Below are positions 1 to 7,444 of a stretch of 23,903 bases of DNA, one piece after another. The first letter of the stretch is position 1. Each line of letters starts with the position of its first letter. The position numbers were made by a program, and so were the translations under genes. Below the pieces are notes generated by a model. That model saw only the letters and a list, made by a program, of their open reading frames with translations, searched no databases and was not told where the DNA came from. The stretch spans positions 1-23,903 of the forward strand of contig JACKIE010000019.1 of NCBI GenBank assembly GCA_020638635.1, written 5' to 3'. The stretch comes from Planctomycetota bacterium. Its GTDB lineage: Bacteria > Planctomycetota > UBA8742 > UBA2392.

Positions 1-522
1 GAGCGTATCAACGAACAGGCCGGCCTCGCGCGACAGGGTAAAGCTTCGCTGGTCCGCGCGAAGATGAACTCGCTGTCGGACCCGGGGGTGATCAAGGCAC
101 TGTACCTGGCTTCGATTGCCGGTGTGCCAATCGACCTGATCGTGCGCGGGGTGTGCTGTTTGCGGCCGGGCATTCCCGGGGTGTCCGAGACGATTCGTGT
201 GCGCTCGATCGTCGGACGCTTCCTCGAGCACAGCCGGGTGTTCAGCTTCGGCCCCAATGGCGAATACACCTACGCATCGAGCGCCGACTGGATGCAACGC
301 AACCTGCACCGACGGGTGGAGGTCTGTTTCCCGATTACTGACCCGGCCCTCAAGGCACGCGTGATCGAAGAGTGCCTTGACATACCGCTGTCCGACAACG
401 TACAGGCGTGGCTGCTGCAGGGCGACGGCACATGGGTGCGCCGCGGTCCCGGCGATGAGGGTCGCCGGGCGGCGCAGGAGATCCTGGCATCCAGGCTCGG
501 CGGCACTGGCGGGACTGCGTGA
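1..522 (+). CDS. ppk1: Polyphosphate kinase, C-terminal part (5' end outside window)
   Basis: Partial gene, open from base 1, encoding 173 residues of the polyphosphate kinase 1 C-terminus. PPK1 reversibly transfers the gamma phosphate of ATP onto polyphosphate. The frame is read from base 1 (E-R-I-N-E-Q), not from the internal ATG at 64. It shows the family landmarks AKMNSL, IDLIVRGVCCLRPG, a FLEHSRVF segment whose His (codon 229-231) corresponds by family alignment to one of the two conserved catalytic histidines of E. coli Ppk, and SSADWMQRNLHRRVEVCFPI. The TGA stop (520-522) overlaps the GTG start of the phosphatase gene at 519, so synthesis and breakdown of polyphosphate are probably translationally coupled. 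Identity is very secure; only the C-terminal part is visible. Confidence 0.96.
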   Translation, partial: ERINEQAGLARQGKASLVRAKMNSLSDPGVIKALYLASIAGVPIDLIVRGVCCLRPGIPGVSETIRVRSIVGRFLEHSRVFSFGPNGEYTYASSADWMQRNLHRRVEVCFPITDPALKARVIEECLDIPLSDNVQAWLLQGDGTWVRRGPGDEGRRAAQEILASRLGGTGGTA

Positions 523-2051
523 GGCTTGCGGCAATCGATATCGGCTCGAACTCGGTGCACCTGATCATCGCCGACACCTTCGGGCCGCATTCTTTTCAAG
601 TGATCGACCGAGAGCGCGAGCGCGTGAAACTCGGCGCGGGGGCGTTCCGCACAGGGCGACTGCTGCCGGGGCCGTCCCAGGCGGCACTCTCGGCTCTGAA
701 ACGCTGTGCGACCCTCTGCAGGCGTCACCGGGTGCGGCACATCCTGGCTGTCGCCACCAGCGCGGTGCGCGAAGCGGAGAACGGAGTTGAGTTCCTGCAG
801 GCCGTTAGGCGTCAGACCGGGATCGATGCGAGGCTGATCGACGGCATTGAGGAGGCGCGCCTGATTTATCGCGGCGTGCGCCACGCCACCGATCTGGACA
901 ACCGACGGGCCCTGATGCTGGACCTGGGCGGCGGCAGCCTCGAAGTGATGTACGGCAACGCGCGGCGTTTGATCGTTTCAGAGAGTCTCCCGCTCGGGGT
1001 GCAACGCCTCAAGGACATGTTCGGCAATGAGGATCCACTCTCGCGCCGTTCGCGCACCCGGTTGCTCAAGCAGATCGAGCAGGTGGCTGGTCCGTTACTT
1101 AAAAGTATACGGCGCAAAGGCATCGACCTGGTGGTTGGCACCTCCGGCACCCACATGACTCTGGGTCTCGCTTGCCTGCGCCTGCGCGGACGCGACCCCT
1201 GGGGCTCGCTGAACGGCTACGAGATCCATGCCTCTGAACTGCAGGACCTTGCCGGTGAGTTGCTGAACGTAAATGCCGCCGGTCGAACGCGCCTGCCGGC
1301 CATCGACGAACGGCGTGGAGATGTCATCCACTTCGGCGCGGCTGTGCTCACCACAGCGCTGCGGCTTGTAAAGACTGACACCTTCCAGCTGTGCGGCTCA
1401 TCTTTGCGTGAAGGTATGCTGCTGCAGGAACTGGAGCGCATCCACAAGTACCGTGGCGCGCCGCCCAACGTGCGGCTGGCCAGCGCCCACGAACTGATCG
1501 CGCACACCGGCGCCGACCGCAAACGCGCGGAGCACCTTGCCGGGTTGGCGCTCGCGATCTTCGACGGCACACGCCGGCTTCACAGGCTCGAGCGCCGCCA
1601 CCGCGATCTGCTGGAGACGGCCGCGTTGCTCGACGGCATCGGTCGCGGTATGAACTACCTCGATCGCGAACACATCAGCTACCAGCTGATCCGCGGCGGA
1701 GGACTCCGCGGCCTGACGGACCGCGAGATCGAGATCATCGGCCTGACCGCGCGCTACAGCCGGCGCGGTTCCCCCAAAGAGCGTCACAGGCACTTTTCGG
1801 AGATGGACACGGATGGCCAGCACGTGGTGCGGGTGCTGGCGGGAATTCTTCGCATAGCGTTGGGCCTTGACCGTGGCGGACGCGGCGTGGCGAGGAGCGC
1901 TCATTGCCGCGTCCACAACGGCGTTCTCAAGATTTTCGCGCACGTCTCCAACAACGGTGATCTGGAACTGGCCGCGGCCAGAGCCGCCACCAAACTGTTC
2001 TCACAGGCGATCGACAGCGACATCCAGGTTTGCGCCAGCCGGCGCGACTGA
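519..2051 (+). CDS. ppx: Exopolyphosphatase / guanosine pentaphosphate phosphatase (Ppx/GppA)
   Basis: Encodes 510 residues of the Ppx/GppA family, which removes terminal phosphates from polyphosphate or pppGpp. The ASKHA-fold phosphate motifs are clear: AIDIGSNSVHL near residues 5-15, LDLGGGSLE at 134-142 and GTSGTHM near 208-214. The C-terminal half is the helical HD-like domain found in long Ppx proteins, but where the family usually reads LLHDIG this protein has LLDGIG (Asp372-Gly373), so the metal-binding His-Asp pair is missing. GTG start, chosen because it overlaps the ppk1 stop (GTGA) and begins exactly at the conserved N-terminus. Ppx and GppA activities cannot be told apart from sequence; the ppk1 neighbour favours polyphosphate. 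The gene that follows is convergent; I see no convincing terminator in 2052-2170. Confidence 0.92.
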   Translation: MRLAAIDIGSNSVHLIIADTFGPHSFQVIDRERERVKLGAGAFRTGRLLPGPSQAALSALKRCATLCRRHRVRHILAVATSAVREAENGVEFLQAVRRQTGIDARLIDGIEEARLIYRGVRHATDLDNRRALMLDLGGGSLEVMYGNARRLIVSESLPLGVQRLKDMFGNEDPLSRRSRTRLLKQIEQVAGPLLKSIRRKGIDLVVGTSGTHMTLGLACLRLRGRDPWGSLNGYEIHASELQDLAGELLNVNAAGRTRLPAIDERRGDVIHFGAAVLTTALRLVKTDTFQLCGSSLREGMLLQELERIHKYRGAPPNVRLASAHELIAHTGADRKRAEHLAGLALAIFDGTRRLHRLERRHRDLLETAALLDGIGRGMNYLDREHISYQLIRGGGLRGLTDREIEIIGLTARYSRRGSPKERHRHFSEMDTDGQHVVRVLAGILRIALGLDRGGRGVARSAHCRVHNGVLKIFAHVSNNGDLELAAARAATKLFSQAIDSDIQVCASRRD

Positions 2052-2170
2052 ACCCTGCAAGGGAACACGATCGCGCGGCCTGCTTCCGCGGCGTCTCGAA
2101 CAGGCCTTCATGCGCGTGCACGGGTTTTCCGCGGGACCGTGGTGGAAGCTGCCGAGCGAGCGTGCGGATG

Positions 2171-2599
2171 CTACTCGCTGTCGGTAGGAATCTCGGTCAT
2201 CTCGAGGCCGATGTCGGTTTCCTCGGGTTCCCATTCGCCGCTGTCGCCCGTTTCTCGCGGCCCACCGTAGCTGAATTCCTGTGCGATCTTGCCGTCCATG
2301 TTGTGGATGATCACCTGCGACCAGGGCAGGTTCCTGGCAATCTCACGGGCGCGCTCGACCGCTTCATCCTTGTTTTCGCACACGGCGGAGGGGCGCGAGC
2401 CGCCCTCTTTGCGGATGCCCCAGCGCTGGTCATTGCGCGGGGTGACGTGGTAGATGATCTTTTCACCGGGCTGGGCGGCGCGGTTGGGCACCAGCACCTC
2501 GGTCTTGGGTGCCTTGCGTGGCTCCGGCGCGGGGCCGGGCTTTGCCGGCATCACGCCGAACAGCTTGACGAACATTTCCGTGGTGAAGGTGGATGCCAT
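2171..2599 (-). CDS. DUF2188-domain protein
   Basis: Encodes 142 residues. Residues ~44-112 match the DUF2188 pattern as I know it: a short beta strand (IIYHVTPRND), WGIRKEGG, an EAVERAREIARN helix, and a strand reading VIIHNMDGKIAQEFSYG. The family is small, widespread and of unknown function. The N-terminus (to ~43) is proline- and lysine-rich, and the last 30 residues are strongly acidic. The ATG at 2599 was chosen over an upstream in-frame ATG because a GGAG lies 6 bases before it and because the longer form would overlap the methyltransferase. It starts 4 bases after the methyltransferase stop, and the GGAG lies within that gene's last codons, so the two are very likely cotranscribed. 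Function unknown. Confidence 0.8.
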   Translation of the reverse strand: MASTFTTEMFVKLFGVMPAKPGPAPEPRKAPKTEVLVPNRAAQPGEKIIYHVTPRNDQRWGIRKEGGSRPSAVCENKDEAVERAREIARNLPWSQVIIHNMDGKIAQEFSYGGPRETGDSGEWEPEETDIGLEMTEIPTDSE

Positions 2600-2603
2600 G
2601 GTC

Positions 2604-3236
2604 CTACTCCGAGGCTGCGTCAATCCAGACGAACGAGGTGATGCGCGGCTCGCCGCCGGCGCTGCGGCCGGCAACGCGCAGGCCCAGCGAGACCAGGAAC
2701 GGCGCCAGGTCGAAGGGTGGCACGTTGCGCGAGCGGCTTCCGTAGCTGCCGATGATCAGCCGCCCGCCGGGCGCTACAAACTCACGCAAAACGCGGCGCA
2801 GGGTAGCGCCCAGGAAGTAGACCGGCACGCAGTCCCAGGTCATGTACACGTACTTGTAGCGCCGCGCGGGCACCCAGTCCCATACGTTGCCGACGTGGAA
2901 GTTCTCGACGTAGCCGGGCAAGCGCTGGCGCGCTTCCTGCACCAGGTGGCGGCCGGCGTCGAGGCCGTGAGGGGTGAGGTGCAGGCCGCGCTCGCGCGCC
3001 CACTCCATCAGGCTTTCCAGCAGGCATCCGTTGGCGCAGCCGATGTCGAGGATTGCGCCGTCGGAGTCGATCGCGTCCAGGATCGGCTCGCGCTCGCGCC
3101 GCCAGCGTTCGGGCCCGCCGCCAAAGCCGGAGCGCATCAGCGGGTCGCCCTTCAGCAGGTACAACGCCTCAAGCTGCGCCAGGCGCTCAAGGAATCGCGC
3201 CGGCAGGCGGCGACCTTTGTGACTCTGCAGGTTCAT
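2604..3236 (-). CDS. Class I SAM-dependent methyltransferase
   Basis: Encodes 210 residues (212 if a GTG two codons upstream is used). The SAM-binding motif I, AILDIGCANG, lies at about residues 61-70. It is followed by an acidic strand end (HGLDAG), a motif IV-like region with YVYMTWDCVPVYF, and a post-motif reading VAPGGRLIIGSYG. This is the order of a Rossmann-fold class I methyltransferase. The substrate is not evident: there is no NPPY, catalytic Cys or lipid-methylation signature. The first ~50 residues are basic and may form a substrate cap. It lies 31 bases downstream of the kynureninase-like gene and 4 bases upstream of the DUF2188 gene, all on one strand, so it probably belongs to one transcript. 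No strong Shine-Dalgarno before the ATG. Confidence 0.85.
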   Translation of the reverse strand: MNLQSHKGRRLPARFLERLAQLEALYLLKGDPLMRSGFGGGPERWRREREPILDAIDSDGAILDIGCANGCLLESLMEWARERGLHLTPHGLDAGRHLVQEARQRLPGYVENFHVGNVWDWVPARRYKYVYMTWDCVPVYFLGATLRRVLREFVAPGGRLIIGSYGSRSRNVPPFDLAPFLVSLGLRVAGRSAGGEPRITSFVWIDAASE

Positions 3237-3267
3237 GGGCACAGTTTAACCGATCCCCCGCGCGCCG

Positions 3268-4434
3268 CTAACCACCGGCGCGGATCTTCTTCATCTCTTC
3301 GATGATCGCGTCGATCTCGTCCACCGTGTTGTAGAAGTGCGGGCTGACGCGGATGCCGCCCCCCGGGCGATAGTCGATGATGAACCCGCGCTCGATCAGC
3401 TTGTTCTCGGCCTTGCTGGCGCTCTCGAAGTTGATGCAGACCGTGCCGCCGCGGCGCTCCGGGTCGGTGGGGGAGTTAACTTTGAAGCCGGCCTCCCGGG
3501 CTTTCTCGAACAGGTGGGCGGTCATGCGCTTGCTCTTGGCCCGGATGTTCTCGACGCCGACCTGCTTGATGATCTCGTAGCCCGGCCGCGCACTGTAAAG
3601 GGCGACCACGGGCGGCGTGCCGGTCGCCGCGCGCCAGGCGCCCTCGTGGGGCTCGAAGTCCATCTCGAAGCGGAAAGGCCGCGCGTGGCTGATCCAGCCG
3701 GTCAGGGCCGGGTTGTAGTCCTTCATCAGGTCCGGCCGGATGTAGAGGTAGCAGACGTTGGGCCCGCCGCACACCCACTTCACGCTGCCGCCGACGGCGA
3801 AGTCCACGTCCAGGTCCTGCACGTCGATGGGGACGGTGCCGATGGACTGGTAGATGTCGAGCAGCACCTTGGCGCCGACCTTGTGGGCCTTCTCGATGAT
3901 CGGCTTCACGTCCTGCAGGTAGGCGCTGCGGAAATAGACGTGGCTGATGGGCACGATGGCCGTGCGCTCGTCGATGGCGTCCACGATCTTCTGCACGTCA
4001 ACGCCGATGCCGTCGTCGGACTTCACGATCTCGAGCTGCGCCCCGTAGCGCGTCCAGGCCTGGCACACGTAGTGGGGGCTGGTGAATTGCATGTCGTCGT
4101 AGACGATGCGGTTGCGCGGGCCGCTGAAGTCGATGCTGGAGAGCACCTGGGCGGTCAGCGAAGCGACGTTCAGGTGCAGCATCATGGTGCCGGGCTTGGC
4201 GTTGATCACGCTGCCGATCATGTCGGCGGTCTTTTCGCAGTCATCCAGCCAGCCGGAGCCATCGGGGTAGTGCCAGGCCACCACGCCGTCGTTTTCCCAC
4301 ATGTCGGCGAAGTGGTTCAGGCCGGCGCGTGCCGCGCGCGGCATGGCGCCGAGGCTGTTGTTGATCAGGTAAGTCTTCTTCGCAAGGATCGGGAATTCCT
4401 CGCGCCATTTAAGAAGCGGGTCGTTGGTCGTCAC
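3268..4434 (-). CDS. Kynureninase-like PLP-dependent enzyme (class V aminotransferase fold)
   Basis: Encodes 388 residues. Kynureninase cleaves kynurenine to anthranilate and alanine using pyridoxal phosphate. Family features seen: NSLGAMP (26-32, compare NSLGxxP of KynU), Asp193 in LLDIYQSIG, Lys219 in GGSVKWVCGGP as the PLP lysine, GWISHARPFRFE (246-257), GTPPV (272-276), and a C-terminal GGGIRVSPHFYNTVDEID, the usual substrate-carboxylate Arg segment. Differences: DIYQ where kynureninases commonly have DLAH, and about 30 residues shorter than the Pseudomonas enzyme. GTG start with AGGAGG 9 bases upstream. It lies 2.2 kb from a tryptophan-dioxygenase-like gene on the same strand, with an opposing gene between. 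I call it kynureninase-like, not kynU, because the partner dioxygenase is also atypical and other class V lyases or desulfurases share the fold. Confidence 0.82.
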   Translation of the reverse strand: MTTNDPLLKWREEFPILAKKTYLINNSLGAMPRAARAGLNHFADMWENDGVVAWHYPDGSGWLDDCEKTADMIGSVINAKPGTMMLHLNVASLTAQVLSSIDFSGPRNRIVYDDMQFTSPHYVCQAWTRYGAQLEIVKSDDGIGVDVQKIVDAIDERTAIVPISHVYFRSAYLQDVKPIIEKAHKVGAKVLLDIYQSIGTVPIDVQDLDVDFAVGGSVKWVCGGPNVCYLYIRPDLMKDYNPALTGWISHARPFRFEMDFEPHEGAWRAATGTPPVVALYSARPGYEIIKQVGVENIRAKSKRMTAHLFEKAREAGFKVNSPTDPERRGGTVCINFESASKAENKLIERGFIIDYRPGGGIRVSPHFYNTVDEIDAIIEEMKKIRAGG

Positions 4435-4463
4435 GGCCGATCTCCTCCTGCGAAGGTTTTAGC

Positions 4464-4490
4464 CACGGATTGACACGGATAAACACGGAA
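4464..4490. repeat. Short tandem CACGGAT repeat in a divergent intergenic region
   Basis: Three copies of CACGGA at 4464, 4474 and 4484, with an exact 10-base period (CACGGATTGA, CACGGATAAA, CACGGAAAT). They sit between the divergent kynureninase-like gene and the lipoprotein gene. I recall near-identical strings being dispersed between genes in Planctomycetota and Verrucomicrobiota. The 10-base spacing would also suit a DNA-bending or protein-binding site on one helix face, but nothing here proves that. Confidence 0.6.
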
Positions 4491-4540
4491 ATTGTGGGCA
4501 TGCCGAAGGACAAGCGCCGATCTGCAGGTGGAGGTGACAC

Positions 4541-5686
4541 ATGTGGTGTCGGGTGTTTTTCATCGCCGTTGTTCTGTTTGCGTTGTGCGGTTGCGGGAAG
4601 CACGAGGTAACCGTGAGTGCTCCGAAAGAACAGGGTGCCTGTGCCGTCTCATCTCTGCTGGAGAGGGACGAATCCACGGTGCTGCCACCAGCGTGCGAAA
4701 CGGCTGCACCGCTGCAAATGCCGATTGGCTGGAAATGGGTGGAATCTTCTGCAGAAGAAGAGGACCCGAAGTATGCAAACTTCCTGATCGCCAAGGACCG
4801 CTACCGAGAGACCGCGTATACTTGGGAGAAGTGGCGGCTGGTCGATGTGAGTGATCAGGAACGCCAGTTCTCGCACGTTCGCATCGAATATGACGGCGTG
4901 CTGCAGTTCCTTACGACAGGCTGCTCCGGTTACGCATTCGAATTCTTCGATTCAGAAGACTTCTTGAAACTGGATGAAGGCCCCGAAGAAATTCGGCCGC
5001 CGGTTGAGCCGTCTGCGTTGACCTGGCAGGTGAACGGCCGGGCCTCCAACCTGGTGGTCGAAGACCTGACGGGTACCGGCGGAGCGACGCTGGTGTTGCT
5101 GGAGTGGACCGGCGGCAATCACGTGTATCGGCAGATCACGTTCATTCACCTTCGGTCAGACGGCAACCATCGCAGGTTCGGCCCCTACGACACCGCGATG
5201 GAAGTGACTTGGTGCGAAAGGTTAAACGGCGAGACGATCTTCCACCTGTCAGATGGAGATTGGCAGGGATGGAAAAGCTGCATGTGTGGTTCTCCATACC
5301 CCGTGGTCCGCGTCTCGTTCCAAGGCGGCTTTCTGCACTCCTGCAATGGCGCAATCTCGCCCGAAGAACTGCAGAAACACGAACTGAATCTGTGCCAGCA
5401 GCTTCGCGAGCAGGAACTGATTGAGGGTGACCTGCACTTGGACTTGTTCGCACGCGACCTTGTACTGGACCTGGTCTACCACGGTCAAATTGACGATGCG
5501 AAACGCTTACTTATGGAGTACTGGTCGCTGATCGACCGCGCCAAGGTCACCTCAGACGAGAGGAACGCCCGGGTTCAGAAGTACTGGTCCGACGTGATTC
5601 GAACTACCTGCTCCTCAAGCCTGTTCAAGCTACTCAACGAGGAGTTTCCCAAGCTTGAGGATGAGTACTACGACCTGACGGATTGA
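4541..5686 (+). CDS. Hypothetical lipoprotein with an FG-GAP-like motif
   Basis: Encodes 381 residues of unknown function. The start has a hydrophobic signal (MWCRVFFIAVVLFAL) and a lipobox LCGC, giving a probable lipidated Cys18, so it is likely anchored to a membrane outside the cytoplasm. GGAGG at 4530-4534 lies 6 bases before the ATG, an excellent ribosome site. Residues ~175-205 (VVEDLTGTGGATLVLLEWTGG) resemble the calcium-binding DxxGxGxxDLV loop of FG-GAP repeats, with Asp partly replaced. The C-terminal ~110 residues are helical and charged. Base use is visibly less GC-rich than in neighbouring genes, and the gene faces the opposite way, so recent acquisition is plausible. It ends 2 bases before the convergent small membrane gene, leaving no space for a shared terminator. 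Confidence 0.75.
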   Translation: MWCRVFFIAVVLFALCGCGKHEVTVSAPKEQGACAVSSLLERDESTVLPPACETAAPLQMPIGWKWVESSAEEEDPKYANFLIAKDRYRETAYTWEKWRLVDVSDQERQFSHVRIEYDGVLQFLTTGCSGYAFEFFDSEDFLKLDEGPEEIRPPVEPSALTWQVNGRASNLVVEDLTGTGGATLVLLEWTGGNHVYRQITFIHLRSDGNHRRFGPYDTAMEVTWCERLNGETIFHLSDGDWQGWKSCMCGSPYPVVRVSFQGGFLHSCNGAISPEELQKHELNLCQQLREQELIEGDLHLDLFARDLVLDLVYHGQIDDAKRLLMEYWSLIDRAKVTSDERNARVQKYWSDVIRTTCSSSLFKLLNEEFPKLEDEYYDLTD

Positions 5687-5688
5687 GC

Positions 5689-5913
5689 TTACTTCTTCTT
5701 CTTGCCTTTGCGGCTCAGGCTGTAGGCGCCCCATACTCCCAGCAGCACGCCTATTGCCAGCAGGGCGATGCGCTCGGTGGGCCACTTGTTTAGGTTGACA
5801 ATGCCACCGAAATCCAGGTTGAAGCCCTGGCTCATGCCGAACAGGTCCACCAGCGCGGCGATGATGATCGCGACACCCATCAGCATCACGATCAGTCCGG
5901 TCTTCTTTGGCAT
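5689..5913 (-). CDS. Small membrane protein with two transmembrane segments
   Basis: Encodes 74 residues. Two hydrophobic helices are visible, at about residues 6-25 (GLIVMLMGVAIIIAALVDLF) and 48-65 (RIALLAIGVLLGVWGAYSL), separated by a short loop. A very basic tail (SRKGKKKK) should stay in the cytoplasm. Start supported by AGGAGG six bases before the ATG. It begins 18 bases after the stop of the PP2C-type phosphatase gene, so the two are probably cotranscribed. No family recognised; the layout resembles small inner-membrane proteins of unknown function. Confidence 0.72.
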   Translation of the reverse strand: MPKKTGLIVMLMGVAIIIAALVDLFGMSQGFNLDFGGIVNLNKWPTERIALLAIGVLLGVWGAYSLSRKGKKKK

Positions 5914-5931
5914 GGCGATCCTCCTGTGTCC

Positions 5932-6585
5932 TTAGCCTACCTGGACGAATTGCACGACGCCCTCAGGCATTGCTTGCTTGCCTGCACCTCGGCGCACCAG
6001 CACGGCCGCGGCGTCGTCGAACAGCTTGCCGTTCGGCAGCCGGCCGAGGTCAATCATCGCGCGAGGGTTCATCGCCGCCGCCGCCGCCACCAGCTTGTCC
6101 TTCGCGGCGTACTTGTGCAGGCCGTCGGTGCAAACCAGTACGGTGCCTGCAGTCCACACCGACTCGAACGCGCGGACCACCGCCTGGCCGCTTCCCAACA
6201 GTGGTTGGCGCTGCTGATTGGCCGTAAGGTCCACCATGCGGCCATCAATCAAGAAAGCCTTGGAATCGCCGACACTGGCGCCGGTCACGCGGTCCGCCCC
6301 AATATCAGCGACGACAAGTGTGGACTCACCTGACGGCTCAAGCGACAACGGCACGTCGATTTCACCAACGATTTTCAGCCACTGCTCGGCCGGCAGCGGA
6401 CTTGTCTCCCGGCCTACAAACTTCATGGCATGCTTGATCGCGAACTCGGCCGCGAAGCCTGCGTCGGCGCTGTTCCCCGCGCCATCCGCCACGGCCACTA
6501 CGATGCGATTTCCCCGCCGCAACCATGCCGCCCGGTCAAGACACTTGGAGCCGGAGCCGCGAATGTGGCCGTTCAGCTCAAACAT
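5932..6585 (-). CDS. PP2C-family serine/threonine protein phosphatase
   Basis: Encodes 217 residues of the metal-dependent PP2C family, which removes phosphate from Ser/Thr. The usual motif series is present: DRAAW near 17, VAVADGAG (31-38) with metal-binding Asp34, GESTLVVADIG (86-96), ASVGDSKAFL (103-112), VCTDGL (151-156) with Asp154, and FDDAAAVLV (189-197) with the last metal Asp pair. It is shorter than the usual ~240-250 residues and has no sensor, kinase or membrane domain, so it is probably a free cytoplasmic phosphatase. It starts 6 bases after the dioxygenase-like gene and is followed after 18 bases by the small membrane protein gene. Its target is unknown; no cognate Ser/Thr kinase is in the window. 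Confidence 0.85.
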   Translation of the reverse strand: MFELNGHIRGSGSKCLDRAAWLRRGNRIVVAVADGAGNSADAGFAAEFAIKHAMKFVGRETSPLPAEQWLKIVGEIDVPLSLEPSGESTLVVADIGADRVTGASVGDSKAFLIDGRMVDLTANQQRQPLLGSGQAVVRAFESVWTAGTVLVCTDGLHKYAAKDKLVAAAAAMNPRAMIDLGRLPNGKLFDDAAAVLVRRGAGKQAMPEGVVQFVQVG

Positions 6586-6591
6586 GGCAGC

Positions 6592-7311
6592 CTACTGATA
6601 AGCCCCGCCTCCCTGTGGACGGTACTTGGCATTGTAGCTGTTGGTGGTGCGGTTGATTACTGCCCAAAGGTCCGGGAACGCGGGCTCGTTGGTGGTCTTG
6701 GCCAGCACGGCCGCGGGCACGCCCTTGAGGCTCAGCACGCCGTCGCCGATCACGCGCTTCACCAGCTGGAAATGGCGGTACTTCCAGTGCATCAGCTCCT
6801 GGTCAAAGCGCAGCATGGCGGTGGTAAGCGCGAACAGTTGCTTCAGGCCGTGGGGGTCCTGGTGGATTTCGTCCACGGTCTTGCCTTGCCGGGTCAGCAC
6901 GGCCTCGTAGGCCTTCAGCACGTCCGGCACCACGGCGTGGAGTTGCTGGTAGGTTGGGCTTTGCTGGCCGCTGCCCTTGCCGAGGCCCATGCGGATCTTG
7001 TGGTAGTCCCAAGGCGCGATGCTTTCGGGGAACTTCAGGCCCTCGGCCAGCCACCTGAGGATTTCCGCGCTGCGGTTCAGGTAGCGCGAGGCTTCGTCCA
7101 GCTCGTCACCGGCCATCCAGCTGCAGACCTGGTCCATGTGCTGGATCACTACCTTCAGCCAGATCTCCATGGCCTGGTGGACGCTCTGGAACATCAGCTC
7201 TTCTTCGTTGGCCCACTGGTCGGGCGTCTTCTGCAGCTTGTAGATCTCCTGGGTGTGGATGTACTTCTCGTAGTCCGTGCTGCCGTCGCCGAAACTGTTC
7301 AATTCTGCCAT
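6592..7311 (-). CDS. Tryptophan 2,3-dioxygenase-superfamily haem protein, divergent
   Basis: Encodes 239 residues. Tryptophan 2,3-dioxygenase (TDO) opens the indole ring to form N-formylkynurenine using haem. Superfamily features seen: MFQSVHQAMEIWLK (40-53) with Phe41 and His45 matching TDO Phe51/His55 (Xanthomonas numbering, from memory), SGQQSPTYQQL (114-124), and WKYRHFQLVKRVIG (176-189) with His180 as the probable haem ligand. Differences: TDO has YRE at the substrate-carboxylate Arg117, while here it is YQQ (Gln122), and the GTGG loop after RVIG is replaced by DGVLSLKGVPAAVL. It is also shorter than the ~280-300 residues of bacterial TDO. The substrate may therefore not be tryptophan. 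Start at ATG 7311, chosen for the AGGAG 9 bases upstream; a 15-residue longer form lacks such a site. First gene of a three-gene set with the phosphatase and membrane protein. Confidence 0.82.
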   Translation of the reverse strand: MAELNSFGDGSTDYEKYIHTQEIYKLQKTPDQWANEEELMFQSVHQAMEIWLKVVIQHMDQVCSWMAGDELDEASRYLNRSAEILRWLAEGLKFPESIAPWDYHKIRMGLGKGSGQQSPTYQQLHAVVPDVLKAYEAVLTRQGKTVDEIHQDPHGLKQLFALTTAMLRFDQELMHWKYRHFQLVKRVIGDGVLSLKGVPAAVLAKTTNEPAFPDLWAVINRTTNSYNAKYRPQGGGAYQ

Positions 7312-7444
7312 GGCCCCATTCTCCTGTACCGCGATGCGCGCCCTTTCGACGCGCATCTAAGCACCTTCGCAGCCTGCCGCCAACGGCTTCCCTTTCCCTG
7401 AATCATGGGGCATGATCGACCCCGTTAAGTTCCACGGAGACTGC

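Noticed and set aside
2052..2170. A possible terminator between ppx and the DUF2188 gene (GGCCTG ... CAGGCC)
   Set aside because: The stem is only 6 bases with a loop of about 18 and no T-run on either strand.
3337..4473. A 378-codon plus-strand frame opposite the kynureninase-like gene
   Set aside because: It is His/Val/Asp-rich shadow translation of a GC-rich gene, with no motifs; the minus-strand product has full family signatures. The same holds for long antisense frames at 6430-7401, 10500-11699, 13955-15058, 15175-16143, 16137-17123 and 21362-22327.
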